Below are positions 7,731-16,928 of a DNA stretch of 64,000 bases, piece after piece. Made by a program: the position numbers and the translations under genes. This DNA comes from Streptomyces graminofaciens (GTDB lineage: Bacteria; Actinomycetota; Actinomycetes; Streptomycetales; Streptomycetaceae), in the NCBI RefSeq assembly GCF_030294945.1, contig NZ_AP018448.1:2604001-2668000 (forward strand), written 5' to 3'. The notes beneath the pieces are model-generated. The model searched no databases and had not been told where the DNA came from. It saw nothing but the letters and a program-made list of their open reading frames with translations. The first letter of the stretch is position 1; the number at the start of each line of letters is the position of its first letter.

Positions 7731-9194
7731 ATGACTTTTCTGGATGCCAGCGACTGGCAGGAGCGGATCTTCTCGGGAGAATGGATCAAGGCGGCCGGCG
7801 AGTCGTACGACTCCACCGAGCCGGCCACCGCCAAGACGTTGGGCCGAGTCGGCTCCGCCACCCCCGCCGACCTGGAGCGGGCCGTGGAGCGTGCGGCGCA
7901 GGCTCAGCGCGACTGGGCGGCGCGGCCGTACGTCGAGCGGGCCCAGGTGCTGCGGCGGGCGGCGCGCCTGTTCGAGGAGCACCAGGCCGAGATCGCGGAG
8001 TGGATCGTGCGGGAGTCCGGTGCCCTGCGGCCGTTCGCCGACTTCCAGACCTCGAACGGGGCGGCCGAGGAGTGCTACGAGGCCGCGGCGCTGGCGGCGG
8101 CTCCGTACGGAGAGGTCCTGCGGTCCGTCGAGGACCGGCTGTCGTTCGCGCGGCGGCGCCCGGTGGGCGTGGTCGGAGTGATCTCCCCGTTCAACGCGCC
8201 GATGGTGCTGGCCATGCGCGCCGTCGCCCCCGCCCTGGCGCTGGGCAACGCCGTCGTGCTCAAGCCCGACCCGCGCACCGCCATTTGCGGCGGTGTCACC
8301 ATCGCCCGCGTCTTCGAGGAGGCGGGACTCCCCGCAGGCGTGCTGCACATGCTGCCCGGCGGCGCCGACGTCGGCGCCGCGCTGGTGGACGACCAGCGCG
8401 TGCCCGTCATCGCGTTCACCGGCTCCACCCGGGCCGGAAAGGAGATCGCCACTGCGGCGGCGCAACGGTTGAAGCGCGTGCACCTGGAGCTCGGCGGCAA
8501 CTCTGCGCTGATCGTCCTCGACGACGCGGACCTGGAGAAGGCCGTCTCCGCCGGCGCGTTCGGCTCGTTCCACCACGCCGGACAGGTCTGCATGGCCACC
8601 AGCCGCCACCTGGTGCACGCCTCGGTCGCCGAGGAGTACGCCGATCTGCTGGCACAGCATGCGAACGCCGCCCCGGTCGGGGATCCGGCCACCGGGAAGG
8701 TCGCTCTGGGCCCGATGATCGACGAACGGCAGCTGCAGGCCGCCCACGCCATCGTCACCGACAGCGTGGCGGCCGGTGCGCGTCTGGCTGCCGGCGGCAC
8801 CTACGAGGGGCTGTTCTACCGGCCGACGGTGCTGGCCGACGTGCCGCTCGCCGCCCGCGCCTACACGGAGGAGATCTTCGGTCCGGTCGCCCCGGTCGTG
8901 CCCTTCCGTGACCTCGACGAGGCCGTCCGGCTGGCCACCGACACCGAGTACGGACTGTCGCTGGGCATCCTGACCCGGGACGTGGCCAAGGGCCTGGCAC
9001 TGGCCGACCGTATCCCCACCGGACTGGTCCACATCAACGACCAGACCGTGAACGACGAGGCGACCATCCCGTTCGGCGGCGTCGGCGAGTCCGGCAACGG
9101 CTCCCGTCACGGAGGGAGCGTCGCCAACCTCGAGGCCTTCACCGAACAGCAGTGGGTCACCGTTCGCGGCGAGATCCCCGACTACCCCTTCTGA
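7731..9194 (+). CDS. aldehyde dehydrogenase, vanillin/benzaldehyde dehydrogenase type
   Basis: 487 residues, NAD(P)-dependent aldehyde dehydrogenase superfamily: oxidises an aldehyde to the acid. The catalytic Cys lies in HHAGQVCMATS near residue 286, the general-base Glu in HLELGGNSALIVLDD near 252, and the cofactor loop is FTGSTRAGKEIA near 227. The opening residues MTFLDASDWQERIFSGEW and the GVVGVISPFNAPMVLAMR segment are typical of vanillin, benzaldehyde and salicylaldehyde dehydrogenases. The frame extends 18 codons upstream, but GAAGGGG six bases before ATG 7731 decides the start. The next gene, a stilbene/phenylpropanoid cleavage oxygenase, would generate an aromatic aldehyde, so the two probably act in sequence. 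Confidence 0.85.
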   Translation: MTFLDASDWQERIFSGEWIKAAGESYDSTEPATAKTLGRVGSATPADLERAVERAAQAQRDWAARPYVERAQVLRRAARLFEEHQAEIAEWIVRESGALRPFADFQTSNGAAEECYEAAALAAAPYGEVLRSVEDRLSFARRRPVGVVGVISPFNAPMVLAMRAVAPALALGNAVVLKPDPRTAICGGVTIARVFEEAGLPAGVLHMLPGGADVGAALVDDQRVPVIAFTGSTRAGKEIATAAAQRLKRVHLELGGNSALIVLDDADLEKAVSAGAFGSFHHAGQVCMATSRHLVHASVAEEYADLLAQHANAAPVGDPATGKVALGPMIDERQLQAAHAIVTDSVAAGARLAAGGTYEGLFYRPTVLADVPLAARAYTEEIFGPVAPVVPFRDLDEAVRLATDTEYGLSLGILTRDVAKGLALADRIPTGLVHINDQTVNDEATIPFGGVGESGNGSRHGGSVANLEAFTEQQWVTVRGEIPDYPF

Positions 9195-9256
9195 ACCCGC
9201 TCCGATCTCCGTCCTGGCCTCTCACCCACGTTTCACCCGCACTTGGAGCGCTCCAG

Positions 9257-10810
9257 ATGACACCTCCTTCGCGGCAGGGCCCGTCCCTGCCCGATCCCAT
9301 GACGATCGCGCCGCGTGCCACCGGGCACCCGCCGACCCCACGGCTCGCCCAGGACGCCGCCGGCTGGGCGCCCGGAAACAAGTTCCTGGAAGGCCCGTTC
9401 ACCCCCTGGACGGAGGAGAGCGGCGCGTACGACCTGGAGGTCGACGGCCAGATCCCCGAAGACCTCGCCGGAGCCCTGTTTCGCATCTCCTCCAACCCCC
9501 GCTTCCAGCCGCGCGATCCCGACCGCTACCACTGGTGGGAGGGCGACGGCATGGTCTGCGGCCTCTACCTGCGTGACGGGCGCGCCGCCTACCGCACCCG
9601 CTGGGTGATGACCGACTCCATGAAGTTCGAGGTCGAGCAGGGCGAGGCGGTCTACAGCGGCTTCGCCAACGGCGGTACGACCGCTCCACTCCCCGCGGCG
9701 GCCCCGCCCGCGAAGAATGTCGCCAACACCAACGTGGGCATCTTCGACGACCACCTGCTGGTCTACTTCGAGGGCGGCCTGCCGTACTCGATGCACCCCG
9801 AAACGCTGGAGACGTACGGCAGTTACGACTTCCACGGCGGCATCGACGTCCTCTGCACCGCCCACTACAAGATCGACCCCGACACCGGGGACATGCTGTT
9901 CTTCGCCGCGACCGGGCCGATCATCACCTGGTACCGGGCGGACGTGAAGACCGGGCAGGTCGTCGACAGCCACAGCTTCGACATCAAGGTGCCGGTGCTG
10001 ATGCACGACTTCGCCGTCAGCGACAACTACGCGATCTTCTTCGTCACCCCGGCGCAGTTCCGCCTGGACCACATCATGCGGGGCGAGCCGGGCGTGGTCT
10101 GGGACGAGGCGTCGCTGCCGCACGGCGTGCAGATCGTGCTCATGAACCGGCAGACACACGCCGTCAGTCGGCACGAGGTGGGCGGCCACTGGGCCAACAC
10201 CCACTTCTACAACGCCTACGAGGACGACGGACAGGTCGTCATCGACGGACACCGCATCACCCGCCTCGGCACACCGGCCGACCGGCTGGAGACGCCGGTG
10301 ACGTCCCACTCCTGGTTCCCGCCGTCGCTGCCCCACCGCTGGCGCGTGGACCTGGCGACCGGCCGGGCGACGGAGGAGATGGTCGGCGGCGTCGCCGGAG
10401 AGTTCCCGAGGATCAACGACGCCTACACCGGCCGGCGTCATCGCTACGGCTATTTCGTCACGACCCGCTACCTGGCCGACGACACCATGAGCGACGGTCT
10501 CGCCAAGCACGACGCCCTGCGCGACTCCACCACGGTCGTCGAGGGACCGGACCACCTCACCAACCCCGGCGAGCCGGTCTTCGTCGCCCGCGAGAACGCC
10601 GTCGCCGAGGACGACGGCTATCTGCTCACCCTGTGGTGGAACCGCGAGACCGGCCTGAGCGAACTCCTCATCCACGACGCTGCCGACCTGCGACGCACCC
10701 CTCTGGCCCGGGTGAGACTGCCCAGCCGCGTGCCCTTCGGCTTCCACGGCAACTGGGCCGACCGGACCATGCTCGATCAGGCTGTGGCTGCCCGCAGCGA
10801 CGCGAACTGA
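9257..10810 (+). CDS. carotenoid-oxygenase-family dioxygenase (lignostilbene/isoeugenol-type)
   Basis: 517 residues with the seven-bladed propeller family's four Fe-binding histidines: TAHYK near residue 203, LMHDFAVS near 249, ANTHFYNAYED near 316 and GFHGNW near 494. Family members split a C=C bond with O2. The bacterial branch linked to aromatic catabolism (lignostilbene dioxygenase, isoeugenol or 4-vinylguaiacol oxygenase) yields vanillin or related aldehydes. The closely preceding aldehyde dehydrogenase (62 bases upstream, same strand) would then oxidise these. The ATG at 9257 has TTGGAG eight bases before it; ATG 9299 is a possible later start. A true carotenoid cleavage enzyme is less likely, as no carotenoid genes are nearby. 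Confidence 0.85.
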   Translation: MTPPSRQGPSLPDPMTIAPRATGHPPTPRLAQDAAGWAPGNKFLEGPFTPWTEESGAYDLEVDGQIPEDLAGALFRISSNPRFQPRDPDRYHWWEGDGMVCGLYLRDGRAAYRTRWVMTDSMKFEVEQGEAVYSGFANGGTTAPLPAAAPPAKNVANTNVGIFDDHLLVYFEGGLPYSMHPETLETYGSYDFHGGIDVLCTAHYKIDPDTGDMLFFAATGPIITWYRADVKTGQVVDSHSFDIKVPVLMHDFAVSDNYAIFFVTPAQFRLDHIMRGEPGVVWDEASLPHGVQIVLMNRQTHAVSRHEVGGHWANTHFYNAYEDDGQVVIDGHRITRLGTPADRLETPVTSHSWFPPSLPHRWRVDLATGRATEEMVGGVAGEFPRINDAYTGRRHRYGYFVTTRYLADDTMSDGLAKHDALRDSTTVVEGPDHLTNPGEPVFVARENAVAEDDGYLLTLWWNRETGLSELLIHDAADLRRTPLARVRLPSRVPFGFHGNWADRTMLDQAVAARSDAN

Positions 10811-10860
10811 CCTGTCTACCGCATCACGCGTCTTGCGGGAGGTCTCGCCGGAAACCGTGA

Positions 10861-12399
10861 TCAGCTGGGTTCCTGGCCCGAGGCGGCTGCGGGCAGGACC
10901 AGGCGGAAGGTGCAGCCGCGGCCGGGGGTCGTGTCGAGTTCGAGGCGGCCGCCGTGGCCCTCGGCGATGGTCGCGGCGATGGCCAGGCCGAGGCCGCTGC
11001 CGCCGTGGATGCGGGAGCGGGCGGGGTCGGCGCGGTAGAAGCGCTCGAAAACGAGCTCGGCGTGGACGGGTTCGAGGCCCGGCCCTTCGTCCGCCACCTC
11101 GATCACGCTGATCGGCAGGCCCTCCGGCAAGGGCGGTGAAGCGGTGGTGCGTCCGGGTCGGTCCGTGCCTCCGGTTCCGGGACCCGCCTCGGTCGTGCCG
11201 ACACGAACGTGGACGCGGGTGCCCGGCGGGGTGTGGGTGCGGGCGTTGGAGAGCAGGTTCTCCACGATCTGACGCAATCGGTGCGGGTCGCCGACGGTCT
11301 CCGCGATGTCGAGTTCCTCGGCCCCGGTGGGATCGGCCGGGGTGCGCAGCGGGCCGAGGTCGACGCGGTGGGACTCGCTGTGGACGGCGGCGGCGCTGAC
11401 GGCGTCCGCCGCGAGGGACAGCAGGTCGACCCGCTCCCTGCGGTAGGAAGGTTCCTTGTCCAGGGTCGCGAGCAACTGGAGGTCGTCGACGAGCAGACTC
11501 ATGCGTTCCGCGTTCTGTGCGATGAACCGGTTGGCCTCGTTTCGTTCGAGGGCCGAGCGCTGTTCCGGGCGGAGGGCAAGTTGGGCGTAGCCCTGGATGG
11601 CGGTGAGCGGCGTGCGCAGTTCGTGCCCGGCGTCGGCGACGAACCGGCGAAGGCGGGCCTCCGATGCCTCTCGGGCCAACAGCGCCTTCTGCAGGCGGTC
11701 GAGCATGGAGTTCAGGACCCGGCCGAGTCGTCCGATCTCGGTACGCGCATCGGTGTCGGCCAACCGCAGATCGAGCCGGCCTGCGGTGATGTCCTGAGCC
11801 GTCCGTTCCATTCTGGTCAGGGGCAGCAGCCCCAGACGAACCACCCACCGGCCCAGGGCGATCAGGGCGACGATCGTGACGGCGAGCAGCACGGCGTTCA
11901 GCCACAGGAGCTTCGATGTGGCGCCGTCGACGGTGTCGAGCGGAAGGGTGACCACCGCGCTCATGCCGTCCGGACCGGGGTTCAGCAGCACCCGCCAGCG
12001 GCCGTCACCACTGATGGCGGGCACGGTTTCGGGGTGCCCGTCCTGCAGCCCGAGGTCCTCCGCGTGATCGGCCAACCGAGGCCCTGGCTTGGTCTCGGAG
12101 CCCAGGGAGTCGTGCAGACGGTGCCCGGAGGAGTCGTAGAAGTAGATGTGGAAGTCCGAGGGAAGCACGTCCGGCCGTTCTCCCGGGTGCGGGAGCCTGC
12201 CTTGGAGCGCGTCGTAAAAGGCGGGAGCCGGTGGATGGAACTCGACCAGCTGCTCGTCGACGCGGTCCAGCAGCCAGGACCGAAGCACCACATAGCCGAT
12301 CGCCTGGGAGGTCAGGACTGCCACGGTGGCGAGCAGAGCGGCGCCGAGGATGAGGCGGCGCCGCAGCGATTTGGGCGGCCGGGGGAGGAACCGGGTCAA
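10861..12399 (-). CDS. sensor histidine kinase 1 (HAMP, OmpR-partner type)
   Basis: 512 residues. Membrane segment 1 is at about 14-38 and segment 2 at about 165-185, enclosing an extracellular sensor loop of about 125 residues (HIYFYDSSGHRLHDSLG). HAMP follows at about 186-240, then the H-box DAGHELRTPLTAIQGYAQ with His259. An N box (QIVENLLSNARTHTPPG) and G boxes (VADEGPGLEP, GGSGLGLAIA) complete the ATPase. The start is taken as a TTG overlapping the response regulator's TGA by four bases, which places the first helix correctly; earlier in-frame codons would overlap the regulator by some 90 bases. It is a clear paralogue of sensor kinase 2 (17815), and both share the YFYDSxGHRL sensor motif, suggesting related signals. 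Confidence 0.88.
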   Translation of the reverse strand: MTRFLPRPPKSLRRRLILGAALLATVAVLTSQAIGYVVLRSWLLDRVDEQLVEFHPPAPAFYDALQGRLPHPGERPDVLPSDFHIYFYDSSGHRLHDSLGSETKPGPRLADHAEDLGLQDGHPETVPAISGDGRWRVLLNPGPDGMSAVVTLPLDTVDGATSKLLWLNAVLLAVTIVALIALGRWVVRLGLLPLTRMERTAQDITAGRLDLRLADTDARTEIGRLGRVLNSMLDRLQKALLAREASEARLRRFVADAGHELRTPLTAIQGYAQLALRPEQRSALERNEANRFIAQNAERMSLLVDDLQLLATLDKEPSYRRERVDLLSLAADAVSAAAVHSESHRVDLGPLRTPADPTGAEELDIAETVGDPHRLRQIVENLLSNARTHTPPGTRVHVRVGTTEAGPGTGGTDRPGRTTASPPLPEGLPISVIEVADEGPGLEPVHAELVFERFYRADPARSRIHGGSGLGLAIAATIAEGHGGRLELDTTPGRGCTFRLVLPAAASGQEPS

Positions 12400-13139
12400 T
12401 GGTCCGACGGCCCTGCGTGGTCGCGGGGAAGCCGCAGGCAGTAGCCGACGCCCCGCACAGTATGGATCAGTGGCGGCTCGAAGCAATCGATCTTCCTGCG
12501 CAGGTACCTGACGTACGTTTCGATGATCCGGGAGTCACCGGCGAAGTCGTAGCTCCAGACGTGGTCGAGGATCTGGACCTTGGTCACCACCTGGCCCGCG
12601 TTCGACAGGAGGTAGGCCAGGAGCTTGAACTCTGTTGGCGACAGGGCGATGTACTGCCCTGCGCGGTGCACCTCGTGGGCGCCCTCGTCGAGTTCGAGGT
12701 CGGCGTAGCGCAGAACACTCGGCGCCACCTGCCGTTCGGCGGCCGGCGCCGTGCGACGCAGAATGGCCTCGATGCGCAGCAGCACCTCCTCGATGCTGAA
12801 GGGTTTGGCGACGTAGTCGTCCCCGCCGGCACTGAGGCCGGTGATGCGATCGTCGGTGCCGGTGCGGGCGGTCAGGAACAGGATCGGACAGTCGTTGCCT
12901 GCCGCCCGCAGCCTGCGGGTCACCTCGAAGCCGTCCAGGTCGGGCAGCATCACGTCCAGCAGCACCAGATGCGGTTCCAGGCGCTCGACCTCCAGGAGGG
13001 CCGCCTGTCCGGTGTCGGTGCTGCTCACCTCGTATCCGGTCAGGCGAAGCGTCGCCTCCAGCAGGGTGCGAATGCTGGGCTCGTCCTCGACCACGAGGAG
13101 CCGATGTCGCGGCCGCGCGGCTGCGGGCTGCTCGGTCAT
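12396..13139 (-). CDS. OmpR/PhoB-family response regulator 1
   Basis: 247 residues. The receiver domain (residues 12-125) has acidic pair ED 18-19, phospho-acceptor Asp62 in VLLDVMLPDLDG, Thr in LFLTARTG and Lys in VAKPFS. A winged-helix DNA-binding domain (about 145-240) includes ALSPTEFKLLAYLLSNAGQVV and SRIIETYVRYLRRKID. The frame is open well upstream, but MTEQ at 13139 fits the receiver start. Its stop overlaps the kinase start. It lies 49 bases downstream of the GT39 gene, so it may be read from the same message as the glycosyltransferases. It is about as similar to response regulator 2 as the kinases are to each other. Confidence 0.9.
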   Translation of the reverse strand: MTEQPAAARPRHRLLVVEDEPSIRTLLEATLRLTGYEVSSTDTGQAALLEVERLEPHLVLLDVMLPDLDGFEVTRRLRAAGNDCPILFLTARTGTDDRITGLSAGGDDYVAKPFSIEEVLLRIEAILRRTAPAAERQVAPSVLRYADLELDEGAHEVHRAGQYIALSPTEFKLLAYLLSNAGQVVTKVQILDHVWSYDFAGDSRIIETYVRYLRRKIDCFEPPLIHTVRGVGYCLRLPRDHAGPSDH

Positions 13140-13188
13140 GCGTCTGCTGGTCCGTTCTGCCGTGTCGCGACCGTCGCTCGGGCGTCGG

Positions 13189-15477
13189 TCACTTGGCGGC
13201 GCAGTCGTAGAGCACGTTGCTTCCTCCGAATCCCATCGCACCGCCGCCGTTGTTCTGTGACGACGTGCCGGAGGTGCCGCCGTAGGCCGACGCCGGAACC
13301 ATGGTGCAGTGGTCGGCGATCCAGTCGGAGCGCTGCTCGGTGTATCCGCCGGACAGGCCCGGCAGGCCGCCGCCGTTCGTGCCGGAGCCCAGGACATAGC
13401 GTAGTTCGCCGTTCTTGGTCCACTTCTCCAACTGGGCCACCGACGGCGCGTTGTCGCTGTTGGTGAAGCCTCCCATGCCGATCACGGTCTCCTCGGTGCC
13501 CAGGATGAAGGCGCTGGCGTTGAGGGCGCCGCCCTCGACGGCGAGCTTGATGCGTGCGTCGGGTGCGTGCTCGACGGCGTACTGAACGATCTTGCGCTGG
13601 TCAGCGGTGAGTTCCCCACTGCCGAAGCCGCCGCGCCCACCAGGTGCCCTTCCAGAGCCGGCACCCGGGAACGACGGTGTGCCGCGGTCGTTCGAGCTCG
13701 AACCTCCGGGCGCACCGGGCATGCCGTCCGCTCCCTGCGTGGGCATGCCGGAAGGCATCCCGGACGGCATCCCGGACGGCAATCCGCCGGACGAGGGTTG
13801 GCCGGACCGCCCCGAAGAGACGTCACCGCCGGGAAGGCCCGGCATGTTCGACGGCATCCCGGACGGCATGCCCGAGGGAAGGCCTCCACCGTTCGGGCGT
13901 TGCCCGGGCATGCCACCGCCACCGCCGAATCCGGCGGACAGGGGACCGGCCGTCGGGTTGGAGCCCCCCATGTCGGTCGAGCCGGGTACGGTCACCGCCC
14001 AGGCTCCCGGCGCCAGCAGACCCGATGCGACCGCGGCGCAACAGGCAACCGTCAGCAGTCGGCCACTGCGTCGTGACAGCACCAGCAGGACGACCGCGGC
14101 GGAGCCGACCAACAGCACGGGCCACACCAGCCAGCCGTTCCAGTCGGGCGCGCGGCGGACCAGCGTCACGGCCCAGGACACGCTCACCACGACCGCGGCG
14201 GCGCCCACCAGAGGCGCCCAGCGCGGGCCGGCGCGGTGGACGCGGACGAGGGCAGCCATCAGTCCGCCGCACAGGGCGGCGATCGCCGGGGCGAGCTGAG
14301 TGGTGTAGTAGGGATGGAAAATGCCCTTCTGGGTCGAGAACACGATGCCGCAGACCACCAGCCAGGTTCCCCACAGCAGCCAGCCGGATGCCGGCAGTAC
14401 GGCGGAGTCGGGCAGTCCGCCGCGTCGGCGCAGCACCAGGCCGACGACGGCGACGGCCAGGGCCAGCGCGCAGACCGGCAGCAGCCAGCTGATCTGACCG
14501 CCCACCTGTTCGCCGAACAGCCGGCCCAGGCCGGCCTGCCCGCCGAATCCCCCGGTGAATCCGCCCGGCGTCTGGGATGCTCCGCCGCTGGAGCCGAAGA
14601 CCCTCCCCAGCCCGTTGTAGCCGATCACGAGGTCCCAGGCCGAGCCGTCCTTGCTGCCTCCGATGTAGGGGCGGTCGCCCGGCCACAGGGCCACCATGGC
14701 GACCCACCACAGGGAGGACGCCGCCAGGATGGCTCCCGCGCCCAGCAGACGCCGCACTCGCGGTATCCAGGCGCCGCTTCCTCCCACGAGCCAGGCGACG
14801 GCGAACGCGGGAATGACCATCCAGGCGGCGAGCATTTTGGTGAGGAATCCGCACCCGATGAGGAAGCCGCTCGCGCACAGCCACCAGGTCTCGGCCCGGC
14901 CCTCGGCCTGCAGCGCACGGGTGAGCGCGTACGCCGCCGACACCAGCAGCAGGACCAGCAGCGTGTCCGGGTTGTTGTCCCGGTTGATGGCCACGGTGAT
15001 GGGCGTCAGGGTGAGCACCAGAGCCGCGATCAGTGCCGCCCCCTCCCCCGCCCAGCGGCGCACGGTGCGGTGCAGCACCACCACCCCGGCCACACCTTCG
15101 AGGACCTGCGGCAGGATCAGCGCCCAGCCGTGCATCCCGAAGATCTTGCTGCTGATCACCTGCGGCCACAGCGCGGCCGGGGGCTTGTCGACCGTGATCA
15201 CGCCCGCCGGGTCGAAGGCTCCGAAGAGGAAGTTGGTCCAGCTCTTCCCCATCGACTTCACTGCCGCCGAGTAGTAGCTGTTGCCCCACCCCAGGGAGCC
15301 CAGTGCCCATCCGTACAGGACGGCAGCGAGCACGAGGACGGCTCCGAGCGCCGCGGGTGCCGCCCAGGCGGGGAGCGAGCGGACGGACGTACTCGTGCGC
15401 CTCCCGTCGTGTGCCGATGCCGCCGGTGCGGGCCTGATGTGCGCGTAGTTGGTCATGTCAGGATTCGCTCTCGTCAA
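13189..15477 (-). CDS. GT39-type membrane glycosyltransferase with extracellular Gly-Met-Pro-Ser tail
   Basis: 762 residues. About ten membrane helices fill residues 35-490. The first extracellular loop reads WGNSYYSAAVKSMGKSW and continues into FDPAGVITVDKPPAALW, the ArnT/PMT-like acidic loop that acts in transfer from polyprenyl-phosphate sugars. Around residues 505-605 is a low-complexity tail with repeats such as LPSGMPSGMPSNMPG and GMPSGMPSGMPTQG. A folded C-terminal domain follows (about 610-762: ELTADQRKIVQYAVEHAP, then two cysteines near the end). The start is a TTG that overlaps the upstream gene's TGA by four bases; ATG 15456 is the alternative. Its donor is probably the polyprenyl-linked sugar made by the coupled GT2/GtrA protein; the acceptor is unknown. 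The tail is shared in style with the CotH protein at 20212. Confidence 0.85.
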   Translation of the reverse strand: MTRANPDMTNYAHIRPAPAASAHDGRRTSTSVRSLPAWAAPAALGAVLVLAAVLYGWALGSLGWGNSYYSAAVKSMGKSWTNFLFGAFDPAGVITVDKPPAALWPQVISSKIFGMHGWALILPQVLEGVAGVVVLHRTVRRWAGEGAALIAALVLTLTPITVAINRDNNPDTLLVLLLVSAAYALTRALQAEGRAETWWLCASGFLIGCGFLTKMLAAWMVIPAFAVAWLVGGSGAWIPRVRRLLGAGAILAASSLWWVAMVALWPGDRPYIGGSKDGSAWDLVIGYNGLGRVFGSSGGASQTPGGFTGGFGGQAGLGRLFGEQVGGQISWLLPVCALALAVAVVGLVLRRRGGLPDSAVLPASGWLLWGTWLVVCGIVFSTQKGIFHPYYTTQLAPAIAALCGGLMAALVRVHRAGPRWAPLVGAAAVVVSVSWAVTLVRRAPDWNGWLVWPVLLVGSAAVVLLVLSRRSGRLLTVACCAAVASGLLAPGAWAVTVPGSTDMGGSNPTAGPLSAGFGGGGGMPGQRPNGGGLPSGMPSGMPSNMPGLPGGDVSSGRSGQPSSGGLPSGMPSGMPSGMPTQGADGMPGAPGGSSSNDRGTPSFPGAGSGRAPGGRGGFGSGELTADQRKIVQYAVEHAPDARIKLAVEGGALNASAFILGTEETVIGMGGFTNSDNAPSVAQLEKWTKNGELRYVLGSGTNGGGLPGLSGGYTEQRSDWIADHCTMVPASAYGGTSGTSSQNNGGGAMGFGGSNVLYDCAAK

Positions 15478-16763
15478 CGGGTACGGCTACGGGGGGCGGC
15501 GAAGACAGCCAGCCGCAGCGCGGCGAAGCGCACGCAGGTGACCGCGACGGACGCCGTGGCGAGGACGGCGGTCTCCGCGGCCGGTGAGGCACCGGGTTCG
15601 AGCCACTTGAACCACAGCACCGCCGTGGACGTGACCAGATAGCCGAGGACGAACAGACCTCCGGCACCGAGGTGCGCACGTGCGGGCGGGGTGGTGGAGT
15701 GCCGGAAGGTGAGGCGTCGGTTCGCCTCGGTGTTGAGGACGGTGAGGGCGAACAGCGAGATCAGGTTGGCGACGGCCGGAGACCACCAACCGCGCAACAG
15801 CCAATACAGCAAGGCCTGTCCGACCGTGGAGACGACACCGATCGCGAGGAAACAGCCGACCTCCCACGACAGCACACCGCGTCGCGTGGAGGGGGCGAGG
15901 ACGGCGTCGGGGTGTTCGGCGGCCGGCTCGGGGCGTGGCCGCACCTCGACCCGGGCGTCACCGGACGCCTTGAGCCGCGCCATGCGCCACAGGCCCCGCA
16001 GGTCGTCCGTGGCGGTGCTCACCACGTCCACCCGGGTGTCGATGTCCTCGACCCAGTCGACCGGGACCTCGTGGATACGCAGTCCGTTGTGCTCGGCGAG
16101 CAGGAGCAGCTCGGTGTCGAAGAACCACGCGTCGTCGCGGGTCACTTCCAGCAGTGGCCGGAGTACCTCCGTGCGGGCCGCCTTGAATCCGCACTGGGCG
16201 TCGGTGAAGCGGACTCCGTGGGTGAGCCGGATGATGCCGTTGTAGCAGCGGGAGATGAACTCGCGGCGCGGCCCGCGCACCGTGCGTGCTCCGGAAGCCA
16301 GCCGGGAGCCGATCGCGACGTCCGAGTGGCCGCTGGCCAGGGGCGCGACCAGCGGGAGCAGTCCGTCGAGGCCGGTGGAGAGGTCCACGTCCATGTACGC
16401 CACGATGTCCGCGTCGCTGGCGCCCCAGACGGTGCGCAGCGCCAGTCCGCGGCCCTTGCGGTCCAGGTGGACGACGCCGACGCCGGGCAGCTCGTCCGCG
16501 AGACGACGGGCGGTGGCGAGGGTTTCGTCGGTGCTGGCGTTGTCGGCGACGGTGATCCGCCAGGGGAACGGGAAGCCCTGGGACAGACGGGCGTGGAGCG
16601 TGCGCAGGCACCCGGGCAGGGCTCGCTCCTCGTTGTAGACCGGAACGACGATGTCCACCGTCGCGGTACCGGCGTGTGGGAGAAGCGACCGTTCTACGGG
16701 CTGGAAGGGGGCGGGACGCTCCACGCGGGCGGCGATTTCGGTGAGGTGGGGGGTGGGAGTCAT
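15474..16763 (-). CDS. GT2 glycosyltransferase fused to a GtrA-like membrane domain
   Basis: 429 residues. Residues 35-270 are a GT-A fold of the dolichol-phosphate-mannose-synthase/GtrB type: VDIVVPVYNEE near 36, ADNASTDET near 73 and the metal-binding YMDVDLST near 123, then DAQCGFKAAR. After a linker, residues 300-425 hold four helices of a GtrA domain (VGCFLAIGVVSTVGQALLYW; NTEANRRLTF), which helps to flip or hold polyprenyl-phosphate sugars. Such fusions make a lipid-linked hexose for a membrane transferase, here the overlapping GT39 gene. Two ATGs open the frame; the second (16763) has GAGGA four bases before it and is preferred. The promoter region (16764-16928) contains an inverted CTGAC/GTCAG pair at 16875-16889. 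Confidence 0.88.
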   Translation of the reverse strand: MTPTPHLTEIAARVERPAPFQPVERSLLPHAGTATVDIVVPVYNEERALPGCLRTLHARLSQGFPFPWRITVADNASTDETLATARRLADELPGVGVVHLDRKGRGLALRTVWGASDADIVAYMDVDLSTGLDGLLPLVAPLASGHSDVAIGSRLASGARTVRGPRREFISRCYNGIIRLTHGVRFTDAQCGFKAARTEVLRPLLEVTRDDAWFFDTELLLLAEHNGLRIHEVPVDWVEDIDTRVDVVSTATDDLRGLWRMARLKASGDARVEVRPRPEPAAEHPDAVLAPSTRRGVLSWEVGCFLAIGVVSTVGQALLYWLLRGWWSPAVANLISLFALTVLNTEANRRLTFRHSTTPPARAHLGAGGLFVLGYLVTSTAVLWFKWLEPGASPAAETAVLATASVAVTCVRFAALRLAVFAAPRSRTR

Positions 16764-16928
16764 GGCTTCCTCAGGCATGAGGGGACGGCAGACTGCGGCT
16801 CACAGGCCCTGGTCGAGGGCCGCGGCCTCACTGTTGCCGTCTCGCCTGTGGGGGTGGGGGGAGAATACCGAGAACTGACGGAGAGTCAGATCAATGGCCG
16901 AAAGTGCTGCCGCGGTCCACCGGGAGCA

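Noticed and set aside
9233..11905. An 890-codon open frame on the minus strand across the carotenoid-oxygenase gene and kinase 1
   Set aside because: It is antisense to a gene with all family motifs and runs in the wrong frame through the kinase; its composition is Arg/Pro/Gly/Val-rich shadow sequence typical of high-GC DNA.
13700..13900. Short spaced repeats that could suggest a CRISPR array or minisatellite
   Set aside because: The repeats are in frame inside the GT39 gene and encode Gly-Met-Pro-Ser units; unit length and spacing vary and there are no spacers of constant size. The same applies to 20520-20640.
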